Assembly: GCF_000426245.1 (NCBI RefSeq)
Contig: NZ_AUEZ01000009.1
Coordinates: forward strand, 1-64,000
DNA from: Bradyrhizobium sp. Ai1a-2
GTDB lineage: Bacteria; Pseudomonadota; Alphaproteobacteria; Rhizobiales; Xanthobacteraceae
Length of the DNA: 64,000 nt
Direction: 5' to 3'
Position 1 is the first letter of the stretch, and the number at the start of each line of letters is the position of its first letter. A model generated the notes under the pieces. It saw only the letters and a list, made by a program, of their open reading frames with translations. It was not told the origin of the DNA and did no database searches. The translations under genes and the position numbers were made by a program. Positions 23,966-32,376 of this stretch are shown here, in pieces.

Positions 23966-25231
23966 TTATTTCGCCTGCAGCTTCTCCAGCAGGGGCGACA
24001 GGAACGACCCCCTCGGCTTTTTGGTCTCACCGCGGCCGGTCAGCCGCTGCGCGATCTGCAGGAACATCTCGATGGTGCGATGATTGGCGGAAATCTCCGC
24101 GATCATCTGGCCGTTATTGGCGGCCGAGCCGAAGATCTGCGGATCGAACGGGATCGCCGCGATCGGCTCGGCCTCGATCGCCTTGGCGAATTCGGCGGTG
24201 TTGATCTCGGGGCGCTTCGGCACGCCGACCTGGTTCAGGCAATAGAGCGGCGCGCGGTCGTTCGGCCGTGACGCCTTCAAGAGGTCGACCAGGTTCTTGG
24301 TGTTGCGCAGATTCGCAAGGTCCGGGACCGCGACCACCAGGATGTCGTCGGCGGCGATCAGGGCCCGCTTGGTCCAGCCCGACCATTGGTGGGGGATGTC
24401 GAGCACGGTGCAGGGCATGGTCGTGCGAAGCGTGTCGAAGATCGCATCGAACGCCTCGGCGCCGAAATCGTAGACGCGGTCGAGCGTGGCCGGCGCCGCC
24501 AGCAGGCTCAAGTGATCGGTGCATTTCGACAGCAGGCGGTCGATGAAGGCGGTGTCGACGCGGTCGGGCGAGAACACGGCTTCGGCGATCCCCTGCGGCG
24601 GATCCTGGTTATAGTCGAGGCCGGCGGTGCCGAAGGCGAGATCGAGATCGGCGACCACGGAATCCAGCGCCAGGTCGCGCGCGATGGCCCAGGCGACGTT
24701 ATGCGCCACGGTGGACGCGCCGACGCCGCCCTTGGCGCCGACCACGGCAAGAATGCGCCCGACCGCCTTGGCCTCGGGCGCCGAAAACAGGTTGCAGACC
24801 GAGCGCACCACGTCGATGGTGACAACAGGCGCGATCAGGTAGTCGCTGACGCCGCGGCGCACCAGTTCGCGATAGAGCGCGACGTCGTTGAGGCGGCCGA
24901 TCACGATTACCCTGGTGCCAGCGTCGCAGACCGCAGCGAGTTGGTCGAGACCGCCGATAATGTCGCCATTGGCCCCGGTTTCCAGGATGATGACGTTTGG
25001 CGTCGGCGCCGAGCGGTAGGCCTCGATGGCGGCGGCCATGCCGCCCATCTGGATCTTCAGATGCGCCTTGCCGAGTCGGCGGTCCTCGCCGGCCGACTGC
25101 ACCGCCGCTGCGGTCTCCACCGTGTCGCAGAACGCCTGCACCGACACCCGCGGTGCCGGCGCAATATGCTCCTCGACCTCTGACAGGATGTCAGGCTGGG
25201 CGTCGGGGTTCTGGCGCGCGTAGCTGATCAT
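23966..25231 (-). CDS. cpaE: Pilus localisation ATPase-like protein CpaE (TadZ)
   Basis: A 421-residue protein with a receiver-like N-terminal domain (about 65-150) and a ParA/MinD-type C-terminal domain (about 160-400). TadZ/CpaE marks the cell pole for pilus assembly. The P-loop reads KGGVGAST: the signature first Lys is kept, but the usual second Lys is Ala, as in other TadZ proteins with weak or no ATP hydrolysis. VVADLDLAFGTAGLDY is the switch region. It overlaps cpaD by 4 nt (ATGA). Confidence 0.93.
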   Translation of the reverse strand: MISYARQNPDAQPDILSEVEEHIAPAPRVSVQAFCDTVETAAAVQSAGEDRRLGKAHLKIQMGGMAAAIEAYRSAPTPNVIILETGANGDIIGGLDQLAAVCDAGTRVIVIGRLNDVALYRELVRRGVSDYLIAPVVTIDVVRSVCNLFSAPEAKAVGRILAVVGAKGGVGASTVAHNVAWAIARDLALDSVVADLDLAFGTAGLDYNQDPPQGIAEAVFSPDRVDTAFIDRLLSKCTDHLSLLAAPATLDRVYDFGAEAFDAIFDTLRTTMPCTVLDIPHQWSGWTKRALIAADDILVVAVPDLANLRNTKNLVDLLKASRPNDRAPLYCLNQVGVPKRPEINTAEFAKAIEAEPIAAIPFDPQIFGSAANNGQMIAEISANHRTIEMFLQIAQRLTGRGETKKPRGSFLSPLLEKLQAK

Positions 25232-25977
25232 TTGCCGACATTGCTCAATTTGGCCGAGTCGGCCTCGGGATAGGCCGTCGTCGTCGGGAGGCCCTTGCGG
25301 TATTTATCGAACACCACGTCGCGCCGCCTCGTGTAAGGCGGCGTCTCCGCGCGCGGCTGCGCGAGGTCGCTCGGGTTGTCGACCATGGCGGCGAGGTTGC
25401 GCTGGTAGGCGCAGCCGAAATTGTAATAGGGCTTGTTCTCGAAATAGCTCTTGTTGTTGATCGACGGGCCGAGGTCTTCCGGCCAGACTCCGCAGGGGCC
25501 GGCCACCGCCGAGATCCGCGCATAGTTGATCCGGATGGCTGCGAAATGGCGCGGATCCTCTGGATGATACTGGCGCACAGCGACCGCGCGCGGCGGCACG
25601 CCCGCGGCGGCGAACGTCGCCTGGATCTCGCGCAAGGAATCGGCGGCGGCGCGCGCATTCGGCGTGCCGACCGGTGTGTCGATGCTGATCGCGCCGGTGC
25701 CCTCGCGCAGCCAGGTCTGCCCCAGTCCCATCACGTCGGCGCGCTGTTCAGCGGTGAGGCCGCCGCGGCCGCTGCCGACGAACACCACGATGGAGCGGTC
25801 GGCTTCCTGGACTGCGATCGGATGGCGCAGGCGATAATCATCGGGATAGCTCGCCAACGGCGAATCGTCCGTGTGCCGGCAGGCACCGAGCGCCACGGCG
25901 ATGCTGATCAGCGCTCCGAGGCGAGCGAGGGCGCGGCTGCGATCGGCGGATCGTTTGGATGTCAGCTTGGGTGTCAT
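25228..25977 (-). CDS. cpaD: Pilus assembly lipoprotein CpaD
   Basis: A 249-residue CpaD-family protein. The N-terminus is basic and ends in a lipobox (VALGAC), so it should be lipid-anchored in the outer membrane next to the CpaC secretin. YPDDYRLRHPI, GPCGVWPEDLG and the FGCAYQRNLAAMVDNPSDL block are the family's conserved parts. It begins 9 nt after cpaC and overlaps cpaE by 4 nt. Confidence 0.93.
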   Translation of the reverse strand: MTPKLTSKRSADRSRALARLGALISIAVALGACRHTDDSPLASYPDDYRLRHPIAVQEADRSIVVFVGSGRGGLTAEQRADVMGLGQTWLREGTGAISIDTPVGTPNARAAADSLREIQATFAAAGVPPRAVAVRQYHPEDPRHFAAIRINYARISAVAGPCGVWPEDLGPSINNKSYFENKPYYNFGCAYQRNLAAMVDNPSDLAQPRAETPPYTRRRDVVFDKYRKGLPTTTAYPEADSAKLSNVGK

Positions 25978-25986
25978 CGTCCCGCC

Positions 25987-27462
25987 TCAGTCCGTAATGA
26001 AGCCGTAGGTGCCGCGATAATTCCGCGCCGGGCCGGCCCGACCCGGTACGCCGTAGATGCGATTGACAGTGCCAAGGAGATCGGCCTGCGGGTCGGAGGC
26101 GTTGGCAAAGCCGTCATCCGGCCGCGACAGGTCCTTCTGCGCCACCGCGCGTACCACATAGGGCGTCACTAGCACCATGAGCTCGGTCTGGTTGCTGACG
26201 AAGTCGCGGCTGCGGAACAGCGCGCCGAGCACCGGCACTTGAGCGAGGCCCGGAAAGCCGTTGATCGCTTGCTTGGTCTGATCCTGGATCAAGCCGGCCA
26301 TCGCCATCGCGCCGCCGGAGGGGATTTCCAGGGTCGTTTCCGCGCGGCGAGTCCTGATCGAGGGAATGGTGAGCGAATTCACCTGTCCGGCGGTGACCGC
26401 CTGCGCGATCGTGATCGAATTGTCGTTCGACAGTTCGGATACTTCCGTCATCACCCGCAGGCTGATGCGGCCCTCGGTCAGCACGACGGGCGTGAAGTTC
26501 AGCGAGATGCCGAATTTCTTGTACTGGATCTGCGTCGTACAGATATGGGTGACGGGATCGCAGGAATAGCCCGCCGGGATCGGGAATTCGCCACCCGCGA
26601 TGAAGGTCGCGGATTCGCCGGAAATCGCGGTCAGATTCGGCTCGGCCAGCGTCCGCACCACGCCCGCGCTTTCCATCGCGCGCAGCGTCGCCGACACCGA
26701 GGGGGTGGCGCCGAAAGAGGCGGTGGCCGTATTGGTAGGAACCAGCGGGCGGCCGTAGGCGCTGAAGGGATTGGCGTTGCTGAAGTTCACGACCGCCGTG
26801 CCGTAGTTCAGGTTGGCAGTGAGGTCGATGCCGAGCTGTTTGATGATCGAACGCGCGACCTCGGCGACGGTAACCTTGAGCATCACCTGGTCGCGGCCGC
26901 GGACGATGATTGAGTTAACCACCTTTTCAGGACCGCCGGCGAGCCGCGCGGCGAGATCGCCCGCCTGCTGCGCCTCGATCGGGCTCGAGGCCGTGCCGGT
27001 CAGCACCACGCCGTCGCCGACGCCGTCGATCTGGATGTCGGAATTCGGCAGCGACTGGCGGAGCGCGGCGCGCACGCCGTTGAGATCGCGCTTCACCGCG
27101 ATGTCATAGGCGGCGATCTGTACGCCCGTGGAATCGAAGAACACGATGTTGGTCTGGCCGACCGCCGCGCCGATGATATAGGCACGCTGCGCGGAGCGGA
27201 TCACGGCATTGGCAATCTTGGGATCGGCCACCAGTACGTCCTTGATATCGCGGGGCAGGTCGACCACCACCGATTTGCCGACGCCGAGCGACAGGAAGCG
27301 CGCGTTAGCCTGACCGTCCGCCGCCATCGGCGCTGCGACGCGGTAATCGCTCGCCACCACCGGCGTCAGGGCCGGGTTGAGCGTGAACGCGACGGCGGCC
27401 GAAAACGACAGGGCGCGAACGACGAAAGCTCGCATCATCGATCGGTTCCCCCAGCCCTTCAT
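25987..27462 (-). CDS. cpaC: Outer-membrane secretin CpaC (RcpA)
   Basis: The channel for the Flp pilus, 491 residues. It has a signal peptide, an N-terminal pilus domain (about 55-125, LGVGKSVVVDLPRDIKDVLVADP), a BON-like segment (about 130-195) and the secretin domain (about 215-445, VPVLGALFRS near the end). Start chosen at the ATG at 27462, which has AAAAGGG eight bases upstream. An ATG at 27483 overlaps the cpaB stop as ATGA and would add seven residues. The frame open further upstream is only a shadow of cpaB. Confidence 0.94.
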   Translation of the reverse strand: MKGWGNRSMMRAFVVRALSFSAAVAFTLNPALTPVVASDYRVAAPMAADGQANARFLSLGVGKSVVVDLPRDIKDVLVADPKIANAVIRSAQRAYIIGAAVGQTNIVFFDSTGVQIAAYDIAVKRDLNGVRAALRQSLPNSDIQIDGVGDGVVLTGTASSPIEAQQAGDLAARLAGGPEKVVNSIIVRGRDQVMLKVTVAEVARSIIKQLGIDLTANLNYGTAVVNFSNANPFSAYGRPLVPTNTATASFGATPSVSATLRAMESAGVVRTLAEPNLTAISGESATFIAGGEFPIPAGYSCDPVTHICTTQIQYKKFGISLNFTPVVLTEGRISLRVMTEVSELSNDNSITIAQAVTAGQVNSLTIPSIRTRRAETTLEIPSGGAMAMAGLIQDQTKQAINGFPGLAQVPVLGALFRSRDFVSNQTELMVLVTPYVVRAVAQKDLSRPDDGFANASDPQADLLGTVNRIYGVPGRAGPARNYRGTYGFITD

Positions 27463-27479
27463 TCCCTGTGCCCTTTTCC

Positions 27480-28277
27480 TCATTTCTGAGTCGACTGCTG
27501 GCTGGCGACGCCGTAGCGGATGACGTTGATGCTTTGGCCGCGCCTGCGCACTGAATCTTCCGCATTGGCCTCGACCACGTTGAGGTCGGCGATGCTGCGC
27601 AGCGCCAGCGTCAGCGTGCCGCTCTGGCGCGCGCGGGCCAGCGTCTCCGCCTGTTCGGGCTTGAGCTCGAGCGTCACGGTCTTGCCGATCAGCGCGCTGG
27701 TGCCGTCCTTCTCCTTCGGAGCCTGGTCGATCGCGAGCACGCGGACATTGCTGAGGATGATTTCCGATTGGACGATATCGGAGCCATTGCTGTCCGGATT
27801 CTTCGTGCGCCTGGACAGAATGACGTCGACCCGGTCGTTCGGCAGGATGAAGCCGCCAGCAGCGGTCTCTGGCGAGATGTCGGTCGAGATCGCGCGCATG
27901 CCGGAGGGCAGGATCGCGGCCATGAAGCCGCTGCCATCGGCCTTCACCAGCTTCTGCTCGCGGATCGGCTCGCCGGCGATGAAGGGCGCACGAGCAATGG
28001 CGCCGATGACGTCCTTCATGGCGTCGGCCTTGCCGTCGCGCCGCATGAACGAGCCGCTCGCGCTCGAGGCCGGCCAGGTCTGCCACTGTAAATCGTCGGG
28101 CTTGACCGCCTGGCCCAGGCCGATGTCGGACTTCGCGACGAGAATATCGACGGTCGGCAATTGCGCGACTGGCTGGGGCTTGGGAGCGGATTGGTCACTG
28201 CTTCCGCTCGCCAGGTACAGGGCCGCGAGGCCGGCAACGCCGGCGATAGCCAGGACCACGATGCGTGCGGTGTTCAT
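27480..28277 (-). CDS. cpaB: Pilus assembly protein CpaB (RcpC)
   Basis: A 265-residue periplasmic protein anchored by one N-terminal helix (ARIVVLAIAGVAGLAALYLA). A SAF domain follows (about 43-110), then the CpaB/RcpC domain (about 120-235, ILPSGMRAISTDISPETAAGGF). It probably contacts the secretin and peptidoglycan. It begins the cpaBCDEF-tadBC operon and has CtrA-like words about 80-120 nt upstream. Confidence 0.93.
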   Translation of the reverse strand: MNTARIVVLAIAGVAGLAALYLASGSSDQSAPKPQPVAQLPTVDILVAKSDIGLGQAVKPDDLQWQTWPASSASGSFMRRDGKADAMKDVIGAIARAPFIAGEPIREQKLVKADGSGFMAAILPSGMRAISTDISPETAAGGFILPNDRVDVILSRRTKNPDSNGSDIVQSEIILSNVRVLAIDQAPKEKDGTSALIGKTVTLELKPEQAETLARARQSGTLTLALRSIADLNVVEANAEDSVRRRGQSINVIRYGVASQQSTQK

Positions 28278-28353
28278 TACGCTTCACTTTCCACGGGACG
28301 ACGCGACGGTTCCCGCCGCCGTGATCGGCAGTTGACCAGCTATTCGTCAAAGC

Positions 28354-28396
28354 ATGGTTAATGAGGCGTATCTAAATCGGCTTAACGGGCTGTTAC
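28354..28396. promoter_or_regulatory. CtrA-like boxes upstream of cpaB
   Basis: On the minus strand 28354-28361 reads TTAACCAT, the extended CtrA half-site. On the plus strand 28382-28396 reads TTAA-N7-TTAC. Both lie in the 129-base gap between cpaB and cpaA, 77-119 nt ahead of the cpaB ATG. Function is inferred from consensus and position only. Confidence 0.4.
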
Positions 28397-28406
28397 TTCC
28401 GCCCGC

Positions 28407-28931
28407 TCAACGCATTGCGAAATGCGCGAAGTCGACCGCCTTCATCCACTCGGTCTCGGGATAGATCACGAGTGCGCCGAGCGCGAGTGCGATGCCATAG
28501 GGAATGCCGGTCTCCTTGGCGTGCAGCCGCAGCAGCCAGGCCTGGCCCATCAGCGGGTAGGGCAGCGGCCATTGTCGGAATTGGAGCAGGCCCAGCGTCA
28601 GCGCGCCGCCAAAGAGGGATGCATAGAGGAGATAGGGCAGCAGATGGTCGAAGCCGAACCACAGCGCGGCGGCGGCCGCGACCTTGGCGTCCCCGCCGCC
28701 AATCCAGCCGAACGCAAAGAAGGCAAATCCTGCCGCGAGCACGGCGGCGCCGGCACCCGCATGCGAAATCGCATCGTGGAGCCCCATGCCACTCGCGACA
28801 GCGAGCACGACGAAGCCGACCACGAGCGCCAGCGATACCCGGTTGGAAATCGTCATGCTGACAAGGTCGCTTGCAGCCGCGAACGCCATCAGTGCGGGAA
28901 ACAGCAGCAGGCGAAGAATGTCGAGGATCAT
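28407..28931 (-). CDS. cpaA: Prepilin peptidase CpaA (TadV)
   Basis: A membrane aspartic peptidase (A24 family) of 174 residues, the short form without an N-methylation domain. Catalytic Asp about 22 (AASDL) and Asp about 80 in GGGDAK are present, with about six hydrophobic helices. It should cut the Flp pilin and the TadE/TadF pseudopilins after the Gly of their G-xxxxE motifs. It is transcribed with, or just after, the pilin and the 48-residue protein. Confidence 0.94.
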   Translation of the reverse strand: MILDILRLLLFPALMAFAAASDLVSMTISNRVSLALVVGFVVLAVASGMGLHDAISHAGAGAAVLAAGFAFFAFGWIGGGDAKVAAAAALWFGFDHLLPYLLYASLFGGALTLGLLQFRQWPLPYPLMGQAWLLRLHAKETGIPYGIALALGALVIYPETEWMKAVDFAHFAMR

Positions 28932-29013
28932 GTGATTACACAGCCCGTGCGGTCAGGATGAATGGCGCCTCGAATATAGCCGCGAGAGATGAACAATCGG
29001 CGAAGGAGGCACG

Positions 29014-29160
29014 TCACCAGACTGCCGCAATGCGCCAGGCGAGCGTGACAACTGCCAGTACCAGGGCGGCGCAGATGATCTGTGCGGATGCGTCGTTCGG
29101 ATTGCCGGCCTGAAGATAGGCCTTTGTCGCCACAAAGCGATGAACAGTTGATCTACGCAT
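29014..29160 (-). CDS. 48-residue single-helix membrane protein
   Basis: A complete small frame between the pilin and cpaA, on the same strand. It starts MRRSTVHRFV, has a polar middle, and then one strongly hydrophobic segment of about 20 residues (IICAALVLAVVTLAWRIAAV) ending at the stop. The basic N-terminus suggests the N-terminus faces the cytoplasm. I recognise no family. A hairpin separates it from the pilin, so it may be read at a lower level. Position suggests a role in, or use by, the Tad system (inference). Confidence 0.55.
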   Translation of the reverse strand: MRRSTVHRFVATKAYLQAGNPNDASAQIICAALVLAVVTLAWRIAAVW

Positions 29161-29190
29161 GCTTTCGCCGTCCAACTCGACGAATAGGAC

Positions 29191-29217
29191 AAAGGCCCCG
29201 GATTGCCGGGGCCTTTA
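29191..29217 (-). terminator. Hairpin terminator after the Flp pilin
   Basis: aaaggccccgg and ccggggccttt form an 11-bp stem around attg. It lies about 20 nt after the pilin stop. On the minus strand the stem is followed by gtcct rather than a T run, so partial readthrough into the 48-residue gene and cpaA is plausible. This would set a high pilin to low assembly-gene ratio. Confidence 0.65.
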
Positions 29218-29237
29218 TTGTTGGTCGGGAGCGCCGA

Positions 29238-29411
29238 TTACGGCGCAGGCGCCAGATTGGTCGCCACGTTGTTCAACATGTTGGTCAGGTTGGTGCCGAC
29301 GAGGCGAAGGGCAGTGATGATGGCAACAGCAATGAGAGCGGCGATCAGACCGTATTCGATGGCGGTCGCGCCGGATTCGTCCTTAATGAAACGGGAAACG
29401 AGGTTCTTCAT
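29238..29411 (-). CDS. Flp-type pilin
   Basis: The major pilin subunit, 57 residues. It has a short leader MKNLVSRFIKDESG, then the cut site G/ATAIEYGLIA with Glu at +5 and Tyr at +6, the Flp signature. A hydrophobic helix (LIAALIAVAIITALRLVG) and a short polar tail follow. AGGAG lies seven bases before the ATG. Processed by CpaA, it would be the fibre extruded through CpaC. Confidence 0.95.
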   Translation of the reverse strand: MKNLVSRFIKDESGATAIEYGLIAALIAVAIITALRLVGTNLTNMLNNVATNLAPAP

Positions 29412-29893
29412 AGATTACTCCTGGTGTGCACGTGGCTGGTCGAACTATCCTTTGGTCACACCGGCGTTCTCAGCACCGTGACCATGCACGCGACCGTAGG
29501 GGTGCGACAATTGCGCAGCAGTTAATTCGATTGCAGAAAGATCGCCCCAAATTTGACAGTTCCGATGCAGAGTCAACGCGGGCTTAAGACCATCAACAAA
29601 ATGCAAATGTTTCGGGTTCGCTGGAATTAGATCATGCTCCTCTACGGGAGCGCCACGCCGAGAATTCAACGATCGCGTCCGAGCCGCCTCGTGATTGATC
29701 TTCACGGAGCAGGCGCTGGTTCGGCGAACATGATTGTCGGGCCATTCGTCTGTCTGGTCCTGAAACGAATGCGGATGAAATTGCCGAAGCGCTTTTTGCA
29801 CTTCGTTCATGAATTGTTGTCAGTTTAGCGGTGTCGGGCGCCGCTTCCGCTGCGTATCGCGGTTGCCGGCTTGTCAATGCCCCGGGGTAGAGT
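29412..29893. other. Divergent regulatory region upstream of the pilin
   Basis: About 480 bases with no convincing gene; the frames on both strands are short and lack ribosome sites. It must hold the pilin promoter (minus) and the promoter of the pilus N-domain protein (plus). I found no clean CtrA, sigma-54 or EcfG motif. The length is large for this compact locus, so a long pilin leader or several regulator sites are possible. Confidence 0.4.
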
Positions 29894-30397
29894 ATGTCGT
29901 TCAGATCAGAGCGTATCCGTGTGTTGGCGGGCCTCGCCTTCCTTCTCGCAGCCGCCGCCGTCCCAGCATGGCCTCCTGCAAGCTTGGCCGCCGCCGATCC
30001 TGATCGGATCGAGGTCAATGTCGACCAGGCCAAGCTCGTCAAGCTCCCGACCGGCATCGCCACCATCGTGGTCGGCAATCCCCTGATCGCTGATGTGACG
30101 CTGCAGACCGGCGGCGTCGTGGTCGTCACCGGCAAGGGTTATGGCGCCACCAATTTCATCGCCATGGATCGCAACGGCCAGGTGCTGGTCGATCGCCAGA
30201 TCCAGGTCCAGGGACCGAGCGACCAGCTCGTCACCGTCTATCGCGGCATCGAGCGGGAATCCTATAGCTGCATGCCGATCTGCCAGCGCCGCGTGACGCT
30301 CGGCGATGGCGAGACCTACTTCAAGTCCACCATCGATCAGGCCGGTTCACTCAGCAGCCAGGCAAGCGGGCAGAGCAGCGGCAAGTCGTCCAACTGA
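29894..30397 (+). CDS. Pilus assembly protein with secretin N-terminal domain only
   Basis: A 167-residue exported protein: signal peptide (about 1-35), then one T2SS/T3SS pilus N-domain (about 40-110; KLVKLPTGIATIVVGNPLIAD). This matches the first domain of CpaC but lacks any secretin barrel. A Ser/Gly-rich tail ends it. Two Cys in the CMPICQ motif may form a disulfide. Stand-alone N-domains of this kind accompany Tad loci in Bradyrhizobium; it may cap or brace the CpaC channel (inference). Confidence 0.85.
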   Translation: MSFRSERIRVLAGLAFLLAAAAVPAWPPASLAAADPDRIEVNVDQAKLVKLPTGIATIVVGNPLIADVTLQTGGVVVVTGKGYGATNFIAMDRNGQVLVDRQIQVQGPSDQLVTVYRGIERESYSCMPICQRRVTLGDGETYFKSTIDQAGSLSSQASGQSSGKSSN

Positions 30398-30449
30398 CGT
30401 TAGGTGCCGAGGCCGCCGGCACGACGGTGTTGCGCTGTCGCGTCCATGC

Positions 30450-30464
30450 TTAACGGCGGCCTAA
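30450..30464 (+). promoter_or_regulatory. CtrA-like box upstream of tadE
   Basis: TTAA-N7-CTAA, one base off the consensus, followed by C. It lies 90 nt before the tadE ATG and is the third unit of this locus with such a word at the promoter. Confidence 0.35.
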
Positions 30465-30554
30465 CGGAACAGGCCATCCTGTCTCGACCCGACGAAACAT
30501 TTCGACAATTAGTTTCAGTTAGTCCTTGCGGTGTCATCCCGCGAGACTCCTCTG

Positions 30555-31136
30555 ATGTCGCATCCCCTTGGCTCTTTCCGGAACCTATTGCGTCGGTTTC
30601 GCCGCGATCGTCGCGGCGTAACGGCCGTCGAATTCGCCCTCGTCGCGCCTATCTTCTTCGTGCTGCTGTTCGCGATCATCGAGACGGCGCTGATCTTCTT
30701 CGCCGGCCAGGTGCTCGAGACGATCAACCAGGATTCCGCGCGCCTCGTCCTGACCGGCGAGGCGCAAGGCGGCTCGCTCAGTCAGGCGCAATTCAAGGCG
30801 GCAGTCTGCGCTCACAAGCTCAGTTTCATGTTCAATTGCAACGGCATCTCCGTCGACGTTCGCAGCTACCCGCAGGCCGGAGAGGTCAAAATCCCTAACC
30901 AGATCGGTCCGGGCGGTACCTTCACCAATGATATGAAGTATTGTCCTGGCCGGGACGGCGATTTCGTCGTGGTCCGGTTGTTCTATGAGTGGCCGGTCAT
31001 CATCCTCAAGATGCTTATTGGTGGAGACAACCTCCAATACGACTTCTCCAATCTGAATGGCAGCAAGCGCCTGTTGTCGGCAACGGCAGTCTTCAGGAAC
31101 GAGCCCTTCCCGACTGGCGGGACGACGTGCTCATGA
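30555..31136 (+). CDS. tadE: TadE-like pseudopilin
   Basis: A 193-residue minor pilin. After a basic leader (RRFRRDRRG) comes the TadE motif VTAVEFALVAPIFFVLLF with Glu at +5 after the Gly cut site. A mixed periplasmic domain with four Cys (AVCAHKLSFMFNC and two later) follows. The ATG at 30555 is preferred; a GTG at 30531 would add eight residues, and neither start has a strong ribosome site. The stop overlaps the next gene as ATGA. Confidence 0.9.
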   Translation: MSHPLGSFRNLLRRFRRDRRGVTAVEFALVAPIFFVLLFAIIETALIFFAGQVLETINQDSARLVLTGEAQGGSLSQAQFKAAVCAHKLSFMFNCNGISVDVRSYPQAGEVKIPNQIGPGGTFTNDMKYCPGRDGDFVVVRLFYEWPVIILKMLIGGDNLQYDFSNLNGSKRLLSATAVFRNEPFPTGGTTCS

Positions 31137-31786
31137 GCAAATCAATGAAAATGATTTCGCTATCATCGATGTGGCATGTGCGTCGCCAGATCGGCAATCT
31201 CGTGCGCGATTGCCGCGGCGTGGCGGCAATCGAATTCGCGCTGGTCGTGCCCATCATGCTGGTGCTGTTCTTCGGAACGGTCGAGGTCGGCTCTCTCGTT
31301 GCCATCCAGCGCAAGCTGGCGCTGGTTGCACGAGGGGCGTCCGACCTGACCTCGCAATCGCTGGACAGCGTCAACACCGCGGCCATGCAGAATGTCTTCG
31401 CCGCGAGCGGAGCAATCATGTTGCCCTATTCCTTGACGCCGCTGACCGCGACCGTCTCGGAAGTGTTCATCGACAAGAACGGCATCGCGAAGATCCAGTG
31501 GAGCCAGTCGGCCACCGTCGCGCTCGTTGGCGGCTTCCCGGAGGCGGCACTTAAGCAGTCCCCGCGCAAGCCGAAGGATACGGTGACGGTTCCGGGAGGA
31601 TTATTGATACCGAATACCTGGCTGATCTGGAGTGAGGTCAGCTACGACTACACGCCGATAGTCGGTTACGTACTCAAGACCAAAGTTACGAGGAAAGACG
31701 AGTCCTATACCCGCCCGAGACAGTCTCTCTGCGTCGACTATCCGCCGCCCACCCAGTTGAGCAATAGCTGCACGCCGGTCTCTTAG
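31133..31786 (+). CDS. TadF/TadE-like pseudopilin
   Basis: A second minor pilin, 217 residues from the ATG that overlaps the tadE stop. The cut site and helix read RGVAAIEFALVVPIMLVLFF, again with Glu at +5. The remainder is a soluble periplasmic domain with two Cys near the C-terminus. In Tad systems TadE and TadF prime or tip the pilus and are processed by the same peptidase as Flp. A strong hairpin follows. Confidence 0.88.
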   Translation: MSKSMKMISLSSMWHVRRQIGNLVRDCRGVAAIEFALVVPIMLVLFFGTVEVGSLVAIQRKLALVARGASDLTSQSLDSVNTAAMQNVFAASGAIMLPYSLTPLTATVSEVFIDKNGIAKIQWSQSATVALVGGFPEAALKQSPRKPKDTVTVPGGLLIPNTWLIWSEVSYDYTPIVGYVLKTKVTRKDESYTRPRQSLCVDYPPPTQLSNSCTPVS

Positions 31787-31819
31787 AGCATTTTCGGAAT
31801 TCGCATCGTATCCAAAGCG

Positions 31820-31846
31820 AAAAGCCGCGCGATGGGCGCGGCTTTT
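31820..31846. terminator. Bidirectional terminator
   Basis: aaaagccgcgc and gcgcggctttt form an 11-bp stem around a short loop, with T-rich flank on the plus strand and A-rich flank on the other. It separates the convergent tadF-like and cold-shock genes. Confidence 0.85.
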
Positions 31847-31899
31847 CTTTGTTCGTTGCTGTTGGCATACGAGCGCCGCGTGCGCGGCCCCGCAGTCGG

Positions 31900-32112
31900 T
31901 CAGTTCGCCGCGCGCAGATTGTCGGCGGCGGATTTGCCCGAACGGCGGTCGGCCACGATCTCGTAGGAGATCTTCTGGCCTTCGCGCAGCGTGCCCAAGC
32001 CGGCGCGCTCGACGGCGCTGATGTGCACGAACACGTCGTTGCCGCCGTCGTCAGGCTGAATGAAGCCGTAGCCTTTGGTCGCGTTAAACCACTTCACGGT
32101 TCCCATGCTCAC
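31900..32112 (-). CDS. Cold-shock domain protein
   Basis: A 70-residue CspA-family nucleic-acid chaperone. The RNP1 motif KGYGFIQ and RNP2 motif VFVHIS are intact, and the start [10 protein letters not shown] is typical. The GTG at 32112 is favoured by AAGGGA seven bases upstream; an ATG two codons later is possible. About 260 bases separate it from the IF-1 gene upstream, enough for the long leader usual in csp genes. Confidence 0.95.
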   Translation of the reverse strand: MSMGTVKWFNATKGYGFIQPDDGGNDVFVHISAVERAGLGTLREGQKISYEIVADRRSGKSAADNLRAAN

Positions 32113-32376
32113 GGGATAGTCCCTTCTCAGATAGACAAGTCAAAACCCACTCTCGCGGGCTGGTGGATCGAATTTTGGAAGGGTCGTCAGCACCTGAACC
32201 GGGATACCGGTGGATGGCTAATGTCGTCCGGCCGAAAATCGATTAAGCCGATATTATGCGAAAAACAGCCCTAAAACAATCCTGACGTGCGCGGATTTCG
32301 TTCGAAGGTGCAAAGCGCCGGGATCGCGCGAGACACCAAAGGTGTCGTGCGCGACTCCAGACGCCTCTGGGGCACG

